This document shows, one piece after another, positions 45,581-54,704 of a DNA stretch of 60,438 bases. The notes beneath the pieces were generated by a model that had not been told where the DNA came from, did no database searches, and saw nothing but the letters and a program-made list of their open reading frames with translations. A program made the translations under genes and the position numbers. This DNA is from Halomonas cupida (GTDB taxonomy: Bacteria > Pseudomonadota > Gammaproteobacteria > Pseudomonadales > Halomonadaceae): contig NZ_FRCA01000001.1 in the NCBI RefSeq assembly GCF_900142755.1, positions 1 to 60,438 of the forward strand, given 5' to 3'. Positions within the stretch are counted from its first letter, which is position 1. Every line of letters begins with the position of its first letter.

Positions 45581-45787
45581 GGATTTACTCCTTCACTCCG
45601 CAGGTGAACATTCTCGGTAATTGACCGAGAGCATGGCGAACATGCTAAGTCATTGCCGGAATGGCACAAGAGTGGACGATTCCCGACGATGCTGTCGTTT
45701 TCAGCAGACGGTTGTGCAGGAATTCAGCATTCTGAGCGTGGTGGCCAGGAACTGAAATAGCGGTCATGGAGGCAATGGATATCGAAA

Positions 45788-45808
45788 AGGCGGCCTGAAC
45801 GGCCGCCT
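45788..45808 (-). terminator. Terminator of mgtE
   Basis: AGGCGGCC (45788-45795) with GGCCGCCT (45801-45808); on the minus strand TTTT follows. Lies 25 bp past the mgtE stop. Confidence 0.75.
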
Positions 45809-45832
45809 GCAGGATAGAAGTACGAGAGCCTG

Positions 45833-47185
45833 CTAGAGCAGGAAGATGGTGGCCAGCCCCAGAAACGACATGAAACCAACCACGTCGGTGACGGTGGTCA
45901 GAATCACCGAGCCGGACAGTGCAGGGTCGATGTTCATCCGCTTGAGGATCAAGGGGATCACGATGCCGCACATGCCTGCGGCGATCATGTTGATGACCAG
46001 GGCGGCTGCGATGATGGCGCCAATGGCCAGGCTCTGGAACCACAGCACGGCAATGGCGGCCACCACCAGGGCCCAGACGATGCCGTTGAGGATGGCAATC
46101 CCGACTTCCTTGCGCAACAGCCAGTTGCTGTTGGTGCGGCTGATCTGGCCCAGGGCAAGGCCGCGAATGGTCAGGGTCAGGGTCTGGCTGCCGGCGATGC
46201 CCCCCATGCTGGCGACGATCGGCATCAGCACCGCCAGGGCCACCACCTGAGAGAGCGCCTCCTCGAACTGGCCAATCACCCAGGCCGCGAGAAAGGCTGT
46301 AAGCAGATTGATGCCCAGCCATACAGCACGTCGTTTGGCGCTGGGTAGCACCGGAGCGAACAGGTCCTCTTCCTCATCGAGACCGGCCATGTTCATCAAG
46401 GCCTGCTCGGAGCTCTCCTGGATGACGTCGACGATATCGTCGATGACGATACGGCCAAGCAGCATTCCGGCATTGTCGACCACTGGGGCCGATGTCAGGT
46501 CGTGGGTCTGGAACAGGGTGGCCACATCGCGTGATTTCATGTCGACCTGGATGACATCGACATCTGCGTCCATCAGTTCGACCACGCCGGTTTCCTGGTC
46601 ACTGGAGACCAGCCGTGCCAGTGGCAATACGCCCATGAAATGGCCGGTACGATCGACCACCATCAAGCTATCGGTATTGTCCGGGATCGACTCCTTCCAG
46701 CGGAGAAAGCGCTGTACGGTCTCCAGTGTGACGTCCGCACGTACACCGATGGCGTCGGTGCGCATGATACGACCTGCGCTGTCTTCCTCGAAGGACAGGG
46801 TCTCCTGTAGACGAGTACGCTGCAACTCGTCCATCGAGCGCAGCATATCCTCGGCAACCTGCCTGGGCAGATCCTCGAACAGCTCTGCCAGATCCGCAGT
46901 ATCGAGGCTGGCAGTTGCTGCAACGATTTCCTCCGGATCCATGTCCTCGATCAGGGTGCTGCGCACCTCATCGTGAACATGCAGCAACACCTCACCGTCG
47001 TTCTCGGTAGGAACCTGGTCCCACAGTTTGATTCGCTCACCCAGCGGCAGCGACTCCAACAGCAGGGCTACCTCGGCAGGTTCGAGGTCGGCGAGCACTT
47101 CGCTGACTTCATCATTGCGATCATCATCCAGGGCGCGGTGGATGCGTGACAGTTGACTCTCGAATGTTTCAGTGATTTCTGTCAT
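45833..47185 (-). CDS. mgtE: Magnesium transporter MgtE
   Basis: 450 residues from ATG 47185 (AGGAGG 8 bases upstream). N-terminal MgtE domain of helical hairpins (1-~130, LADLEPAEVALLLESLPLGE), two CBS domains (~135-255, DSLMVVDRTGHFMGVLPLAR), then five membrane helices from about residue 285. MASMGGIAGSQTLT-like and ILTTVTDVVGFMSFLG motifs line the Mg2+ pore. The CBS/N-domain closes the channel at high cytosolic Mg2+ in the family. The frame extends upstream to 47311 but without family residues. No Mg2+ riboswitch is seen. Confidence 0.94.
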   Translation of the reverse strand: MTEITETFESQLSRIHRALDDDRNDEVSEVLADLEPAEVALLLESLPLGERIKLWDQVPTENDGEVLLHVHDEVRSTLIEDMDPEEIVAATASLDTADLAELFEDLPRQVAEDMLRSMDELQRTRLQETLSFEEDSAGRIMRTDAIGVRADVTLETVQRFLRWKESIPDNTDSLMVVDRTGHFMGVLPLARLVSSDQETGVVELMDADVDVIQVDMKSRDVATLFQTHDLTSAPVVDNAGMLLGRIVIDDIVDVIQESSEQALMNMAGLDEEEDLFAPVLPSAKRRAVWLGINLLTAFLAAWVIGQFEEALSQVVALAVLMPIVASMGGIAGSQTLTLTIRGLALGQISRTNSNWLLRKEVGIAILNGIVWALVVAAIAVLWFQSLAIGAIIAAALVINMIAAGMCGIVIPLILKRMNIDPALSGSVILTTVTDVVGFMSFLGLATIFLL

Positions 47186-47360
47186 ACCCACGTCCTCCTG
47201 GCGCTGGCCTCGCAGAACAGCAAGGCTCGAGTGCATCCTATTCGTTGATTTTCCTAGTAGATCATAAAAACATGCAAAGAAAAGCAGCCTCCGCGCACCA
47301 TGGCGCAACAAAGGTTGCTGCAGGATGGCTGGACTCTCGTATCGGCATAGTCATGATGAC

Positions 47361-47545
47361 GAGCTACGAGCTACGAGCTACGAGCTACGAGCTACGAGCT
47401 ACGAGCTACGAGCTACGAGCTACGAGCTACGAGCTACGAGCTACGAGCTACGAGCTACGAGCACGCTTCGCTCGAGCCGAACCCCGCGGAAAGCTACGGA
47501 GTTGCCGGTTTGGCACTGAGCCGCTCGCGGCTCGTCGCTCGCGAC
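47361..47545 (+). repeat. Long perfect heptad array between mgtE and pyrD
   Basis: Fourteen perfect tandem GAGCTAC units (47361-47458), then GAGCACGCTTCGCTCGAGCC (hairpin module), a TTGGCACTGAGC module and degenerate GCTCGCG/GCTCGTC units to about 47545. It fills most of the 450-bp gap. pyrD starts 91 bp after it. No gene in the gap. Confidence 0.95.
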
Positions 47546-47635
47546 TCGCGGCTTACAGCTTTTCTCTTCCATTTCCCGGTTTGCCTGTGGCTACGGTATA
47601 CTCGCGGCCGATTTTGATCAGCCACCGGAGTTGTC

Positions 47636-48655
47636 ATGTACGATCTTGCCCGTTCGCTGTTGTTTCGGCTGGATGCCGAGGTGGCCCATGGTCTCTCGCT
47701 GACGTCGCTGGACTGGGTGGAACGTCTGCGCCTGTCTGGCCTGCTGGCTGGCAAACGCATTGATGATCCGGTGGAGGTGATGGGGTTGAGTTTCCCCAAC
47801 CGTATCGGTCTTGCGGCCGGGCTCGACAAGAATGCCGATCATCTCGATGCACTGGGTGCGCTGGGATTCGGCTTTGTTGAGGTTGGCACTGTGACGCCCC
47901 GAGCTCAGTCCGGTAATCCCAGGCCACGGCTGTTCCGTGTTCCCGAGCGTGGTGCGATCATCAACCGCATGGGATTCAACAACCATGGTGTGGATCATCT
48001 GGTCGAACGGGTCAAGGCGACTCGTTATCGGGGTGTCATCGGTATCAACATCGGCAAGAACCTGACCACTGAGGTCGAGAATGCTGTCGATGACTATCTC
48101 TACTGCCTCGAACGGGTACATGCCCACGCCCATTATGTGGCGGTAAACATTTCCTCTCCCAATACACCGGGTCTGCGTAATCTGCAGTTCGGCGATCATC
48201 TGGACGAGTTGCTGGGCAGACTGCGAGAGGCTGGCAGTCGTCTTGACCAGAGCAATGGCCGTCGTGTCCCCCTCACGGTCAAGATTGCGCCGGACATGGA
48301 GGCTGAGGAAGTAGGGCTGGTGGCGGAGTCGCTTCAGCGCAATGGTATCGATGCGGTGATTGCCACCAACACCACCGTATCGCGTGAGGTGGTTGCAGGA
48401 CTGGCCAACGCTGAAGAGCAGGGCGGGTTGTCGGGGAGTCCGGTATTCGAGCCGTCGAACCGAGTGGTTGCCCTGTTGCGTGAAGCCCTACCGCAGATGC
48501 CGATCATTGGCGTCGGCGGGGTCGATAGTGGCCAGGCGGCGGTGTCCAAGCGGGAAGCGGGAGCGGACCTGGTGCAGCTGTACTCCGGCTTCATCTATCG
48601 AGGCCCGGCACTGGTGGCTGAATGCGCTGAAGCGCTGCGGGCGGCGGCACGCTGA
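47636..48655 (+). CDS. pyrD: Dihydroorotate dehydrogenase (quinone), class 2
   Basis: 339 residues. Membrane-associated FMN enzyme of pyrimidine synthesis that reduces quinone. Motifs: RIGLAAGLDKNADHLDALG, GFVEVGTVTPRAQSGNP, NRMGFNNHGVD, and NISSPNTPGLRNLQ with the active-site serine. GGAG lies 6 bases before ATG 47636. The conserved N-terminal helix for quinone access (LLFRLDAEVAHGLSLTSL) is intact. rmf lies downstream, convergent. Confidence 0.97.
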   Translation: MYDLARSLLFRLDAEVAHGLSLTSLDWVERLRLSGLLAGKRIDDPVEVMGLSFPNRIGLAAGLDKNADHLDALGALGFGFVEVGTVTPRAQSGNPRPRLFRVPERGAIINRMGFNNHGVDHLVERVKATRYRGVIGINIGKNLTTEVENAVDDYLYCLERVHAHAHYVAVNISSPNTPGLRNLQFGDHLDELLGRLREAGSRLDQSNGRRVPLTVKIAPDMEAEEVGLVAESLQRNGIDAVIATNTTVSREVVAGLANAEEQGGLSGSPVFEPSNRVVALLREALPQMPIIGVGGVDSGQAAVSKREAGADLVQLYSGFIYRGPALVAECAEALRAAAR

Positions 48656-48726
48656 CAGGCTGGTATCCGTGGGGCTGCAATCCCGGGGAGCCGTCATCCG
48701 GGACAGAAATCACCGAGACAGCAAAA

Positions 48727-48750
48727 AGCCCATGGCGTATGCCACGGGCT
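48727..48750 (-). terminator. Terminator between pyrD and rmf
   Basis: AGCCCATGGC (48727-48736) with GCCACGGGCT (48741-48750), one G-T pair, followed on the minus strand by a T5 run. Confidence 0.7.
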
Positions 48751-48775
48751 CGTTCGGATCCATACAGTGATGGTT

Positions 48776-48810
48776 GTGGCGCTTGATGACTAGATCGCGT
48801 TTTGCGCCAC
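48776..48810. terminator. Hairpin just past the rmf stop
   Basis: GTGGCGC (48776-48782) pairs with GCGCCAC (48804-48810), 10 bp beyond the rmf stop. Confidence 0.5.
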
Positions 48811-48819
48811 GTCCGGGGG

Positions 48820-49026
48820 TTAGATCACCATGGGGTTCTTGTGTATTCCGGAGACTCCCGTCATTCCTGACCACTGATCCCCACGACCTTCACGCCAACC
48901 GCTCATCCAGTATTCGCGTAGATTGATGTCCTGGCTGGGACAGTCGTCGCGGGAGCGGCCCGAGACACCTGCCTTGTAACCATGTACATATGCACGCTGG
49001 AAGCGATCACGTTTCTGTCGTTTCAT
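48820..49026 (-). CDS. rmf: Ribosome modulation factor
   Basis: 68 residues, basic, with the RMF pattern RDRFQRAYVHGYKAGVSGRS and DINLREYWMSGWREGRGD. In E. coli it makes inactive 100S ribosome dimers in stationary phase. GAGG lies upstream of ATG 49026. Context pyrD - rmf - rlmL is the same as in Pseudomonas. Likely induced by growth arrest, although no control element is recognised in the 327-bp upstream gap. Confidence 0.95.
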   Translation of the reverse strand: MKRQKRDRFQRAYVHGYKAGVSGRSRDDCPSQDINLREYWMSGWREGRGDQWSGMTGVSGIHKNPMVI

Positions 49027-49353
49027 GGGTCTACCTCGTGAAAAAGGTACCAGATATACCGGCCCGACTTTCCATTAGCCTGCAACCCTGCAACAAAGAG
49101 GCTGGGAGGCTGGCGTGTGTGGAGGCGAGCCTGTTATGCCAAAGTCTTCCCTGTGCAGGCTCTCACGAGCAGCATCTACTTGAAGGCTTGATGACAGTGA
49201 CGCATGCGTTGACTTCTGTAGCTACCGTTATATTGATAGCCCAGGCGGAGACCGGTTGTCGACCCCAGTTTTGTAACAACCTGTTCACGTGACCGTCACC
49301 CTGGCATGACGCCTTGCTCTGGCTACCATAGATAAATTAATTAGGAAAATCAG
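49027..49353. other. 327-bp gap between divergent rmf and rlmL
   Basis: Carries the promoters of both genes but I see no clear hexamers. A 100-codon plus-strand frame crosses it, starting inside rmf, and has no protein-like features. Confidence 0.5.
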
Positions 49354-51609
49354 ATGCATGAAGAGCTGGATATTCTGGCGACCTGTCCGCGAGGCATAGA
49401 GATGCTGCTCGCCGACGAGCTTCGTGAGTTGGGGCTGGAGCCCGGAAAGACCACGGTGGCGGGCGTCAATGCAAAGGCTGATCTGGCGGCAGCCTATCGG
49501 GCCTGCCTGTGGTCACGGCTCGCCAATCGCATTATTGTCTGTGTGGCTCGGGTGGATGGGATCGAGACGGCGGAACAACTGCGTGACGCCGCGGCAGCCA
49601 TCGATTGGCAACAACACCTGCCCTCCACTGCGACCATGGCGGTCGACTTCCATGGTCGCTCGGAGCAGATCCGCCATACCCGTTTTGGTGCTCAGACGGT
49701 CAAGGACGGTGTTGTCGATCGCCTGCTGGCCAGCGGAGTGGCACGGCCCAATATCGACACTCACGAACCGGATCTACGCCTCTACGCGCACCTGCACCGT
49801 GGCCGTCTGACCCTGGGTATTGATCTTTCCGGCGAGAGTCTGCATCGGCGTGGTTACCGTCGTGATACCGGACATGCTCCGCTCAAGGAGAACCTTGCCG
49901 CGGCGCTGCTGGTCCGAGCCGGTTGGCCGGAGATGGCACGGCGCCATGCTCCGTTGGTCGATCCAATGTGTGGCTCGGGCACATTGTTGATCGAGGCCGG
50001 GTTGATGGCGGCGGACATCGCACCGAATCTGAATCGCCAGCGTTTCGGCCTGCATGGTTGGGCTCAGCACGATGACGCCTGCTGGGCGGAGCTCAAGCGT
50101 GAGGCTCTGGCGCGTGCCAGCATTGGTCGCAAGCGTTGTCAGTCGTTGATGTTCGGGTTCGATGAGAGCCCTCCTGCACTGTCGGCGGCCAATGCCAATG
50201 CCATGCGTGCCGGGATACCGGCGCTGATGACGTTCCAGGGAGGGAGTGTTGCGCGCTTTTCACGCCCACGTGTACTCAACCCCGAAGAGCCGGGCCTGGT
50301 GATCACCAATCCTCCCTATGGTGAGCGTATTGGTGAGCTGCCGGAACTGGTACGTCTCTATGCCGACCTCGGCCAGCGACTCAAGGCTGAGTTCCAGGGC
50401 TGGCGGCTGGCCATGTTCACGGCCAACCCGGACCTGGGGCATCGCCTCGGGATGCGTGCCCACAAGCAGTACGCACTCAAGAACGGCCCGCTCGACGCTC
50501 GCCTGCTGCTGATGGAGGTTGGGTCAACGACGCCAGGTGCTTCGCCGGGCGTTGCGCAGGACTCCTCGCAGAACAGGGTGTCCATCTCCGGCAATGCAGG
50601 GGAAGAGACGGCGGACGGCGAAGCGACACAGGCTGAACCGTTCCGCTCGCAAGGGGCGCAGATGTTTGCCAACCGCCTGGAGAAGAATCAGCGCAAGCTG
50701 CGCAAGTGGCTAAAGCGCAGCGGCGAGAGCTGCTATCGGCTGTATGACGCGGATATGCCGGAATATGCGCTGGCCATCGACGTCTACGGCGATCACGTGC
50801 ATGTCCAGGAATATGCTGCGCCGAAGTCCATTGACGCGTCACAGGCCCAGAAGCGCCTGTTCGATGCTCTCGGTGTGATTCCCGATGTGTTGGAAGTCGA
50901 TCCATCACGGGTGGTTATCAAGCGTCGGAAGCGTCAGCAGGGCAAGTCCCAGTATCAGAAGCATGGCGCCAGTGGCCAGCGCTTCGAGGTGCGCGAGGGA
51001 CGGGCGCGCCTGTGGGTCAATCTGCGTGATTATCTCGATACTGGTCTGTTCCTTGACCACCGCCCGGTACGTCGCATGCTGGCCGAGATGGCGCCGGGCA
51101 AACGTTTCCTCAACCTGTTCTGCTACACCGCCAGTGCCACCGTGCATGCGGCTCTGGGCACGACCGAGCAGGGCGGGGCCAGCGACAGTGTCAGCGTGGA
51201 TATGTCGAACACCTATCTCGACTGGGCGCGGGACAATTTTGCCCTCAACCGGCTGGATCCATCACGCCACCGGGTCGTGCGTGATGATTGCCTGCGTTGG
51301 CTGGAGACGGCGGGTAGTGAATTCGATCTGATCTTCATGGATCCGCCGACCTTCTCCAATTCGAAGAAGATGGATGACACCCTGGATATCCAGCGGGATC
51401 ATCCGCGCCTTGTGCGCCTGGCCATGCAGCGTCTGGCGGCTGACGGTACCCTGGTGTTTTCCAACAATCAGCGTCGCTTCCAGGTTGACGCGAGTCTTGC
51501 CGAGGAATTCGAGATCAAGGAGATATCGAAGCAGACCTTCGACCCTGACTTCGCGCGCCGTCCCGACCTGCATCACTGCTTCCTGATCCGCCATCGGAGC
51601 CGGGCGTGA
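49354..51609 (+). CDS. rlmL: Bifunctional 23S rRNA m2G2445 / m7G2069 methyltransferase
   Basis: 751 residues, RlmKL fusion as in E. coli (702). N-terminal half: THUMP domain, then methyltransferase with DPMCGSGTLLIEA and NPPYGER (RlmL). C-terminal half: RlmK methyltransferase with LFCYTASATVHAAL and MDPPTFSNSKKM. Residues ~392-435 are an extra acidic/Gln-rich linker between the halves (GASPGVAQDSSQNRVSIS...), which explains the greater length. The stop overlaps the next start by 4 bases (GTGA). Confidence 0.95.
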   Translation: MHEELDILATCPRGIEMLLADELRELGLEPGKTTVAGVNAKADLAAAYRACLWSRLANRIIVCVARVDGIETAEQLRDAAAAIDWQQHLPSTATMAVDFHGRSEQIRHTRFGAQTVKDGVVDRLLASGVARPNIDTHEPDLRLYAHLHRGRLTLGIDLSGESLHRRGYRRDTGHAPLKENLAAALLVRAGWPEMARRHAPLVDPMCGSGTLLIEAGLMAADIAPNLNRQRFGLHGWAQHDDACWAELKREALARASIGRKRCQSLMFGFDESPPALSAANANAMRAGIPALMTFQGGSVARFSRPRVLNPEEPGLVITNPPYGERIGELPELVRLYADLGQRLKAEFQGWRLAMFTANPDLGHRLGMRAHKQYALKNGPLDARLLLMEVGSTTPGASPGVAQDSSQNRVSISGNAGEETADGEATQAEPFRSQGAQMFANRLEKNQRKLRKWLKRSGESCYRLYDADMPEYALAIDVYGDHVHVQEYAAPKSIDASQAQKRLFDALGVIPDVLEVDPSRVVIKRRKRQQGKSQYQKHGASGQRFEVREGRARLWVNLRDYLDTGLFLDHRPVRRMLAEMAPGKRFLNLFCYTASATVHAALGTTEQGGASDSVSVDMSNTYLDWARDNFALNRLDPSRHRVVRDDCLRWLETAGSEFDLIFMDPPTFSNSKKMDDTLDIQRDHPRLVRLAMQRLAADGTLVFSNNQRRFQVDASLAEEFEIKEISKQTFDPDFARRPDLHHCFLIRHRSRA

Positions 51610-51962
51610 CCGTATTGCGCATCTACACCACGCTGGGTTGCCATCTGTGCGAGCAGATGGAGGCCCTGGTGACGATGTTGGCAAGGGGTGGGTTGGGCTT
51701 CGAGCATATCGAGATCGCCGAGGACGAGGCACTGATGGCGCGCTATGCCACACGTATTCCAGTGTTGCTCGATGAGCAGGGCAGGGAAGTGCTGGAAGGC
51801 AATGTCAGCCCCGAAGCGGTAGCCAACTGGTTGGAGGCTCGTGGCCTGCTGGATGAAGCGGCATGGAGCGAGTTGAACGCCAGGGGCTCTGATCGAGATG
51901 GTCGAGAGGCTCAGGCATTCGAGGAACGTACTGGCAGAAGGATGCTGGGACGTCGGGACTGA
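51606..51962 (+). CDS. Glutaredoxin-like protein (DUF836 family)
   Basis: 118 residues. Thioredoxin fold with an N-terminal CxxC (TTLGCHLCEQM) and a cis-Pro segment TRIPVLLDE. Typical for the DUF836 family of small redox proteins often found beside rRNA or replication genes. The C-terminal ~35 residues (DRDGREAQAFEERTGRRMLG) are an unusual charged tail. GTG start overlaps the rlmL stop, so the two are translationally coupled. Substrate unknown. Confidence 0.87.
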   Translation: MTVLRIYTTLGCHLCEQMEALVTMLARGGLGFEHIEIAEDEALMARYATRIPVLLDEQGREVLEGNVSPEAVANWLEARGLLDEAAWSELNARGSDRDGREAQAFEERTGRRMLGRRD

Positions 51963-51967
51963 GTAGT

Positions 51968-51994
51968 CAGGAAGCCGTCAATGACGGCTTCCTG
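51968..51994. terminator. Bidirectional hairpin terminator
   Basis: 13-bp perfect palindromic arms (51968-51980 and 51982-51994) between convergent genes. Confidence 0.8.
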
Positions 51995-52008
51995 TGCCCC
52001 TGTGAAGA

Positions 52009-52905
52009 CTACAGGTGCCCTGAGAAAGTATCGCAGGCCTCGAGGCTGCCGCTTTCGAAACCGTGGCGGAACCATTTCTCTCGCTGGGCAGAACTGCCAT
52101 GGGTGAAGCTGTCCGGCATCACGGCCTGACCCGCTTCGCGCTGCAGGGTGTCGTCGCCGATGGCGGACGCGGCGGTCAGCGCCTCTTCCAGATCACCTGA
52201 CTCAAGCATCTGGCGGTCGACGTTGGCGGAATGCCCCCACATGCCAGCGAAGCAGTCAGCCTGCAATTCCTGGCGGACCGACAGGGCATTGACTTCGGCC
52301 TCCGTGCGTCCAGTACCGAGCTCATGTACACGCTGGCTGATGCCCAGCAGGTTCTGCACGTGATGTCCGACTTCGTGAGCGACCACATAGGCCTGGGCAA
52401 AATCGCCCGGAGCGCCATGGCGCTGCTGAAGTTGCTGGAAGAATGTCAGATCGAGGTAGAGCTGCTGATCGGCAGGGCAGTAGAACGGCCCTACCGCCGA
52501 ACTGGCGGTCCCACAGGCCGACTGCACCATGCCCGAGAACAGCACCAGCGTCGGCTCGCGATAGGTCTGGCCCAGCGACTCGAAGATGCCATTCCAGGTA
52601 TCTTCGGTATCGGCCAGCACTACTGACACGAAGTCGACCATTTCCTGCTGCTCGGCGCTCAAGGACTCGGGCTGAACGGTGCCTCCCTGCTGACCCAGTG
52701 ACAGTAGGTCGACTCCCATCATGCGTGCGCCGAAGAACACGACTACGCCTGCGATCAGGACGATACGGCCCAGCTTGCTGCGCAAGAGCATCGGCACAAA
52801 GCGCAGCAGCAGCATGGCCGCTCCGCCTCCCGAGCTGGCATAGGCCGGTTGCTGTCCACGCCGGTCTTCGACATTCTGGCTACGCCGTCTTCCCTTCCAA
52901 CGCAT
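52009..52905 (-). CDS. ypfJ: Neutral zinc metallopeptidase, YpfJ family
   Basis: 298 residues from ATG 52905 (GAGGG upstream). Basic N-terminus (MRWKGRRRSQ), one membrane helix (~45-65, IVLIAGVVVFFGARMMG), then a periplasmic peptidase domain with the zinc motif YVVAHEVGHHVQNLLG and the third-ligand/helper region LQADCFAGMWGH. Family members are of unknown substrate. Frames upstream of 52905 lack family sequence. Confidence 0.9.
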   Translation of the reverse strand: MRWKGRRRSQNVEDRRGQQPAYASSGGGAAMLLLRFVPMLLRSKLGRIVLIAGVVVFFGARMMGVDLLSLGQQGGTVQPESLSAEQQEMVDFVSVVLADTEDTWNGIFESLGQTYREPTLVLFSGMVQSACGTASSAVGPFYCPADQQLYLDLTFFQQLQQRHGAPGDFAQAYVVAHEVGHHVQNLLGISQRVHELGTGRTEAEVNALSVRQELQADCFAGMWGHSANVDRQMLESGDLEEALTAASAIGDDTLQREAGQAVMPDSFTHGSSAQREKWFRHGFESGSLEACDTFSGHL

Positions 52906-53015
52906 GATATTCCCTCTGGTGTAGAACGAGTCGGTTATGGTCTGCTCATTGCTGAAAGATACACCAGGTTGTGACAGCAAGGGGATCTGAGCGGAGGAGC
53001 CACGCCTGAACAGGC

Positions 53016-53297
53016 CTACAGACTATCCAGCAGCGATAGCTGACCCATGGCTTCAAGGCCCTCCGGACTATGGTCATCAGCCTCCAGCACCTTGTGGAAG
53101 CCGCGTGATGTCTGGATGGTTGCCTCGTCCTCCAGCCACATCACTGCCTGTTCGTGGTCGTCGGCGAGGCGATGCTTGAGGCCGCCGAACTGAGTGCCGA
53201 TCTGCCCCCAGGCGCGGCTGAAGATCCAGTCGCCGAACATGTCCTGGTGGATATGCACGAGGACATAGTCATGTTCGGTTTCCCAACGAACGATCAC
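53016..53297 (-). CDS. Small WGR-domain-like protein
   Basis: 93 residues from GTG 53297 (AGGAG 6 bases upstream; the ATG at 53321 lies before that ribosome site). The sequence VRWETEHDYVLVHIHQDMFG, WIFSRAWGQIGTQFGG and the later ITTS-like TIQTSRGFHKV fits a WGR domain, with WGQIG in the place of WGRIG. WGR domains elsewhere bind nucleic acids or act in PARP-like proteins; here it stands alone. It lies between ypfJ and pdxB, convergent to neither. Function unknown. Confidence 0.75.
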   Translation of the reverse strand: MIVRWETEHDYVLVHIHQDMFGDWIFSRAWGQIGTQFGGLKHRLADDHEQAVMWLEDEATIQTSRGFHKVLEADDHSPEGLEAMGQLSLLDSL

Positions 53298-53465
53298 GGC
53301 GGCTCCTGACGGTGGTCTCAATAATCAACGGGTGGCGGTATGATGGTGCTGTTCGCTGGGTAATCAAGTGGATCAACCCGGCACCAGCGATTGTCGGGTT
53401 GCTATTGTAAGCTGTTGTGCCGTTCCAGCAAGCTGGCACGGGTCATGTCTGCATTGAGGAGCCTG

Positions 53466-54674
53466 ATGAAACTACTTGTCGACGCCAATATCCCGGCCAG
53501 CGAGCCCTGTTTCGCTCCTCTGGGGAGCGTGCGCTGCCAGCCTGGCCGCGAGATCGATGCCGAGGCGCTGGCCGATGTCGATGCGTTGATCATCCGCTCG
53601 ATCACGCGTCTGGATGCGGAAACCATCGAAGCGGCGAAACGTCAGGGATCGCCCTTGTCCTTTGTCGGCACCTGCACCATCGGTACCGATCATGTGGACA
53701 TGAACGCACTCGAGGCCCATGGCATTCGCTTCGCCAGCGCTCCTGGCTGCAATGCCGAGCCGGTGGTCGACTATGTGCTGTCCGCGTTGCTGCTGGCCAT
53801 GGAACGGCGCGGAGAGCGCTTGTTCGGCAAGCGCGTGGGGGTGGTTGGTGTCGGCAATGTCGGCGGGCGGCTGGCAGCACGCCTCGAGGCCATGGGGATC
53901 GAGGTCTGGCGCTGTGATCCTCCACGTGCCGAGCAGCAATACGACCAGACTTTCGAGGCCCGGGCTGTCGAGACCCGGACTTTCGAGAATCAGGCTTTCC
54001 ATGATCTGGATAGCCTGATGGCCGAGTGCGATGTGCTGTGTCTGCATACGCCGCTGGTGCGGGACGGTATTCATGCCACCCATCATCTGCTTGACGCTCG
54101 TCGTGTTGATGCTCTGTGTCCGGGGACAGTGTTGCTCAATGCCGGTCGTGGGGACTGTATCGACGGCGAAGCGCTCAAGCGCCGTCTGGTCGAGCAGGGT
54201 GATCTCACAGTGCTGCTGGATGTATGGGAGAACGAGCCTGCCATTGACACCGAGCTGGCGGGGTTGGTGGACCTGGCAACGCCGCATATCGCGGGGCACA
54301 GCCTGGAAGGCAAACTGCGCGGTACCTGGCAGATCCATCAGCAACTGGTTGCCCATCTGGGGCAGGCGGAGCAGGTATCCATGGCCGAATTGACGCCACC
54401 GGCGGCGCTCAGACGTATTGAACTGGACGCCGGACTGGAACCGGAGGAGGCGCTGCGGTTGTGTATGCGTGCCATCTATGATCCACGCCGTGACCATGAC
54501 CATCTGGCCTCTGCCATGCGCCATTTGACCCCGGCCAGGGGGTTCGATGCCTGCCGTGCCAGCTATCCACTGCGGCGTGAATTTGCCACGCTTGAGGTGG
54601 CCTTGAGCTCGATGGCTGTCGAGCTTTCGCCCTGGCTGGCTGGAGCCGGGTTTCGCGTTACCACCAGTGGCTGA
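53466..54674 (+). CDS. pdxB: Erythronate-4-phosphate dehydrogenase
   Basis: 402 residues from ATG 53466. D-2-hydroxyacid dehydrogenase of the PdxB type, second step of DXP-dependent pyridoxal phosphate synthesis. Seen: KLLVDANIPASEPCF, NAD-binding VGVVGVGNVGGRLAARLEAM, catalytic NAGRGDCID, VWENEPAID and the catalytic histidine in TPHIAGHSLEGK. A C-terminal ~100-residue PdxB dimerisation domain follows. Residues ~160-178 carry an insertion with a duplicated TFE (TFEARAVETRTFENQAF), which makes it longer than the E. coli protein (378). GAGGAG lies upstream. Confidence 0.95.
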   Translation: MKLLVDANIPASEPCFAPLGSVRCQPGREIDAEALADVDALIIRSITRLDAETIEAAKRQGSPLSFVGTCTIGTDHVDMNALEAHGIRFASAPGCNAEPVVDYVLSALLLAMERRGERLFGKRVGVVGVGNVGGRLAARLEAMGIEVWRCDPPRAEQQYDQTFEARAVETRTFENQAFHDLDSLMAECDVLCLHTPLVRDGIHATHHLLDARRVDALCPGTVLLNAGRGDCIDGEALKRRLVEQGDLTVLLDVWENEPAIDTELAGLVDLATPHIAGHSLEGKLRGTWQIHQQLVAHLGQAEQVSMAELTPPAALRRIELDAGLEPEEALRLCMRAIYDPRRDHDHLASAMRHLTPARGFDACRASYPLRREFATLEVALSSMAVELSPWLAGAGFRVTTSG

Positions 54675-54704
54675 GCGCCGGATGGCGATGACAGGGAGGT
54701 GATC

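Noticed and set aside
47245..47763. Plus-strand frame with SYELRAT heptapeptide repeats
   Set aside because: A 7-bp repeat read in any frame gives a 7-residue peptide repeat, so this is the DNA array translated, not a protein. No ribosome site, and it overlaps pyrD out of frame.
48990..49292. 100-codon frame between rmf and rlmL
   Set aside because: Starts inside rmf on the opposite strand, no ribosome site and no protein-like composition.
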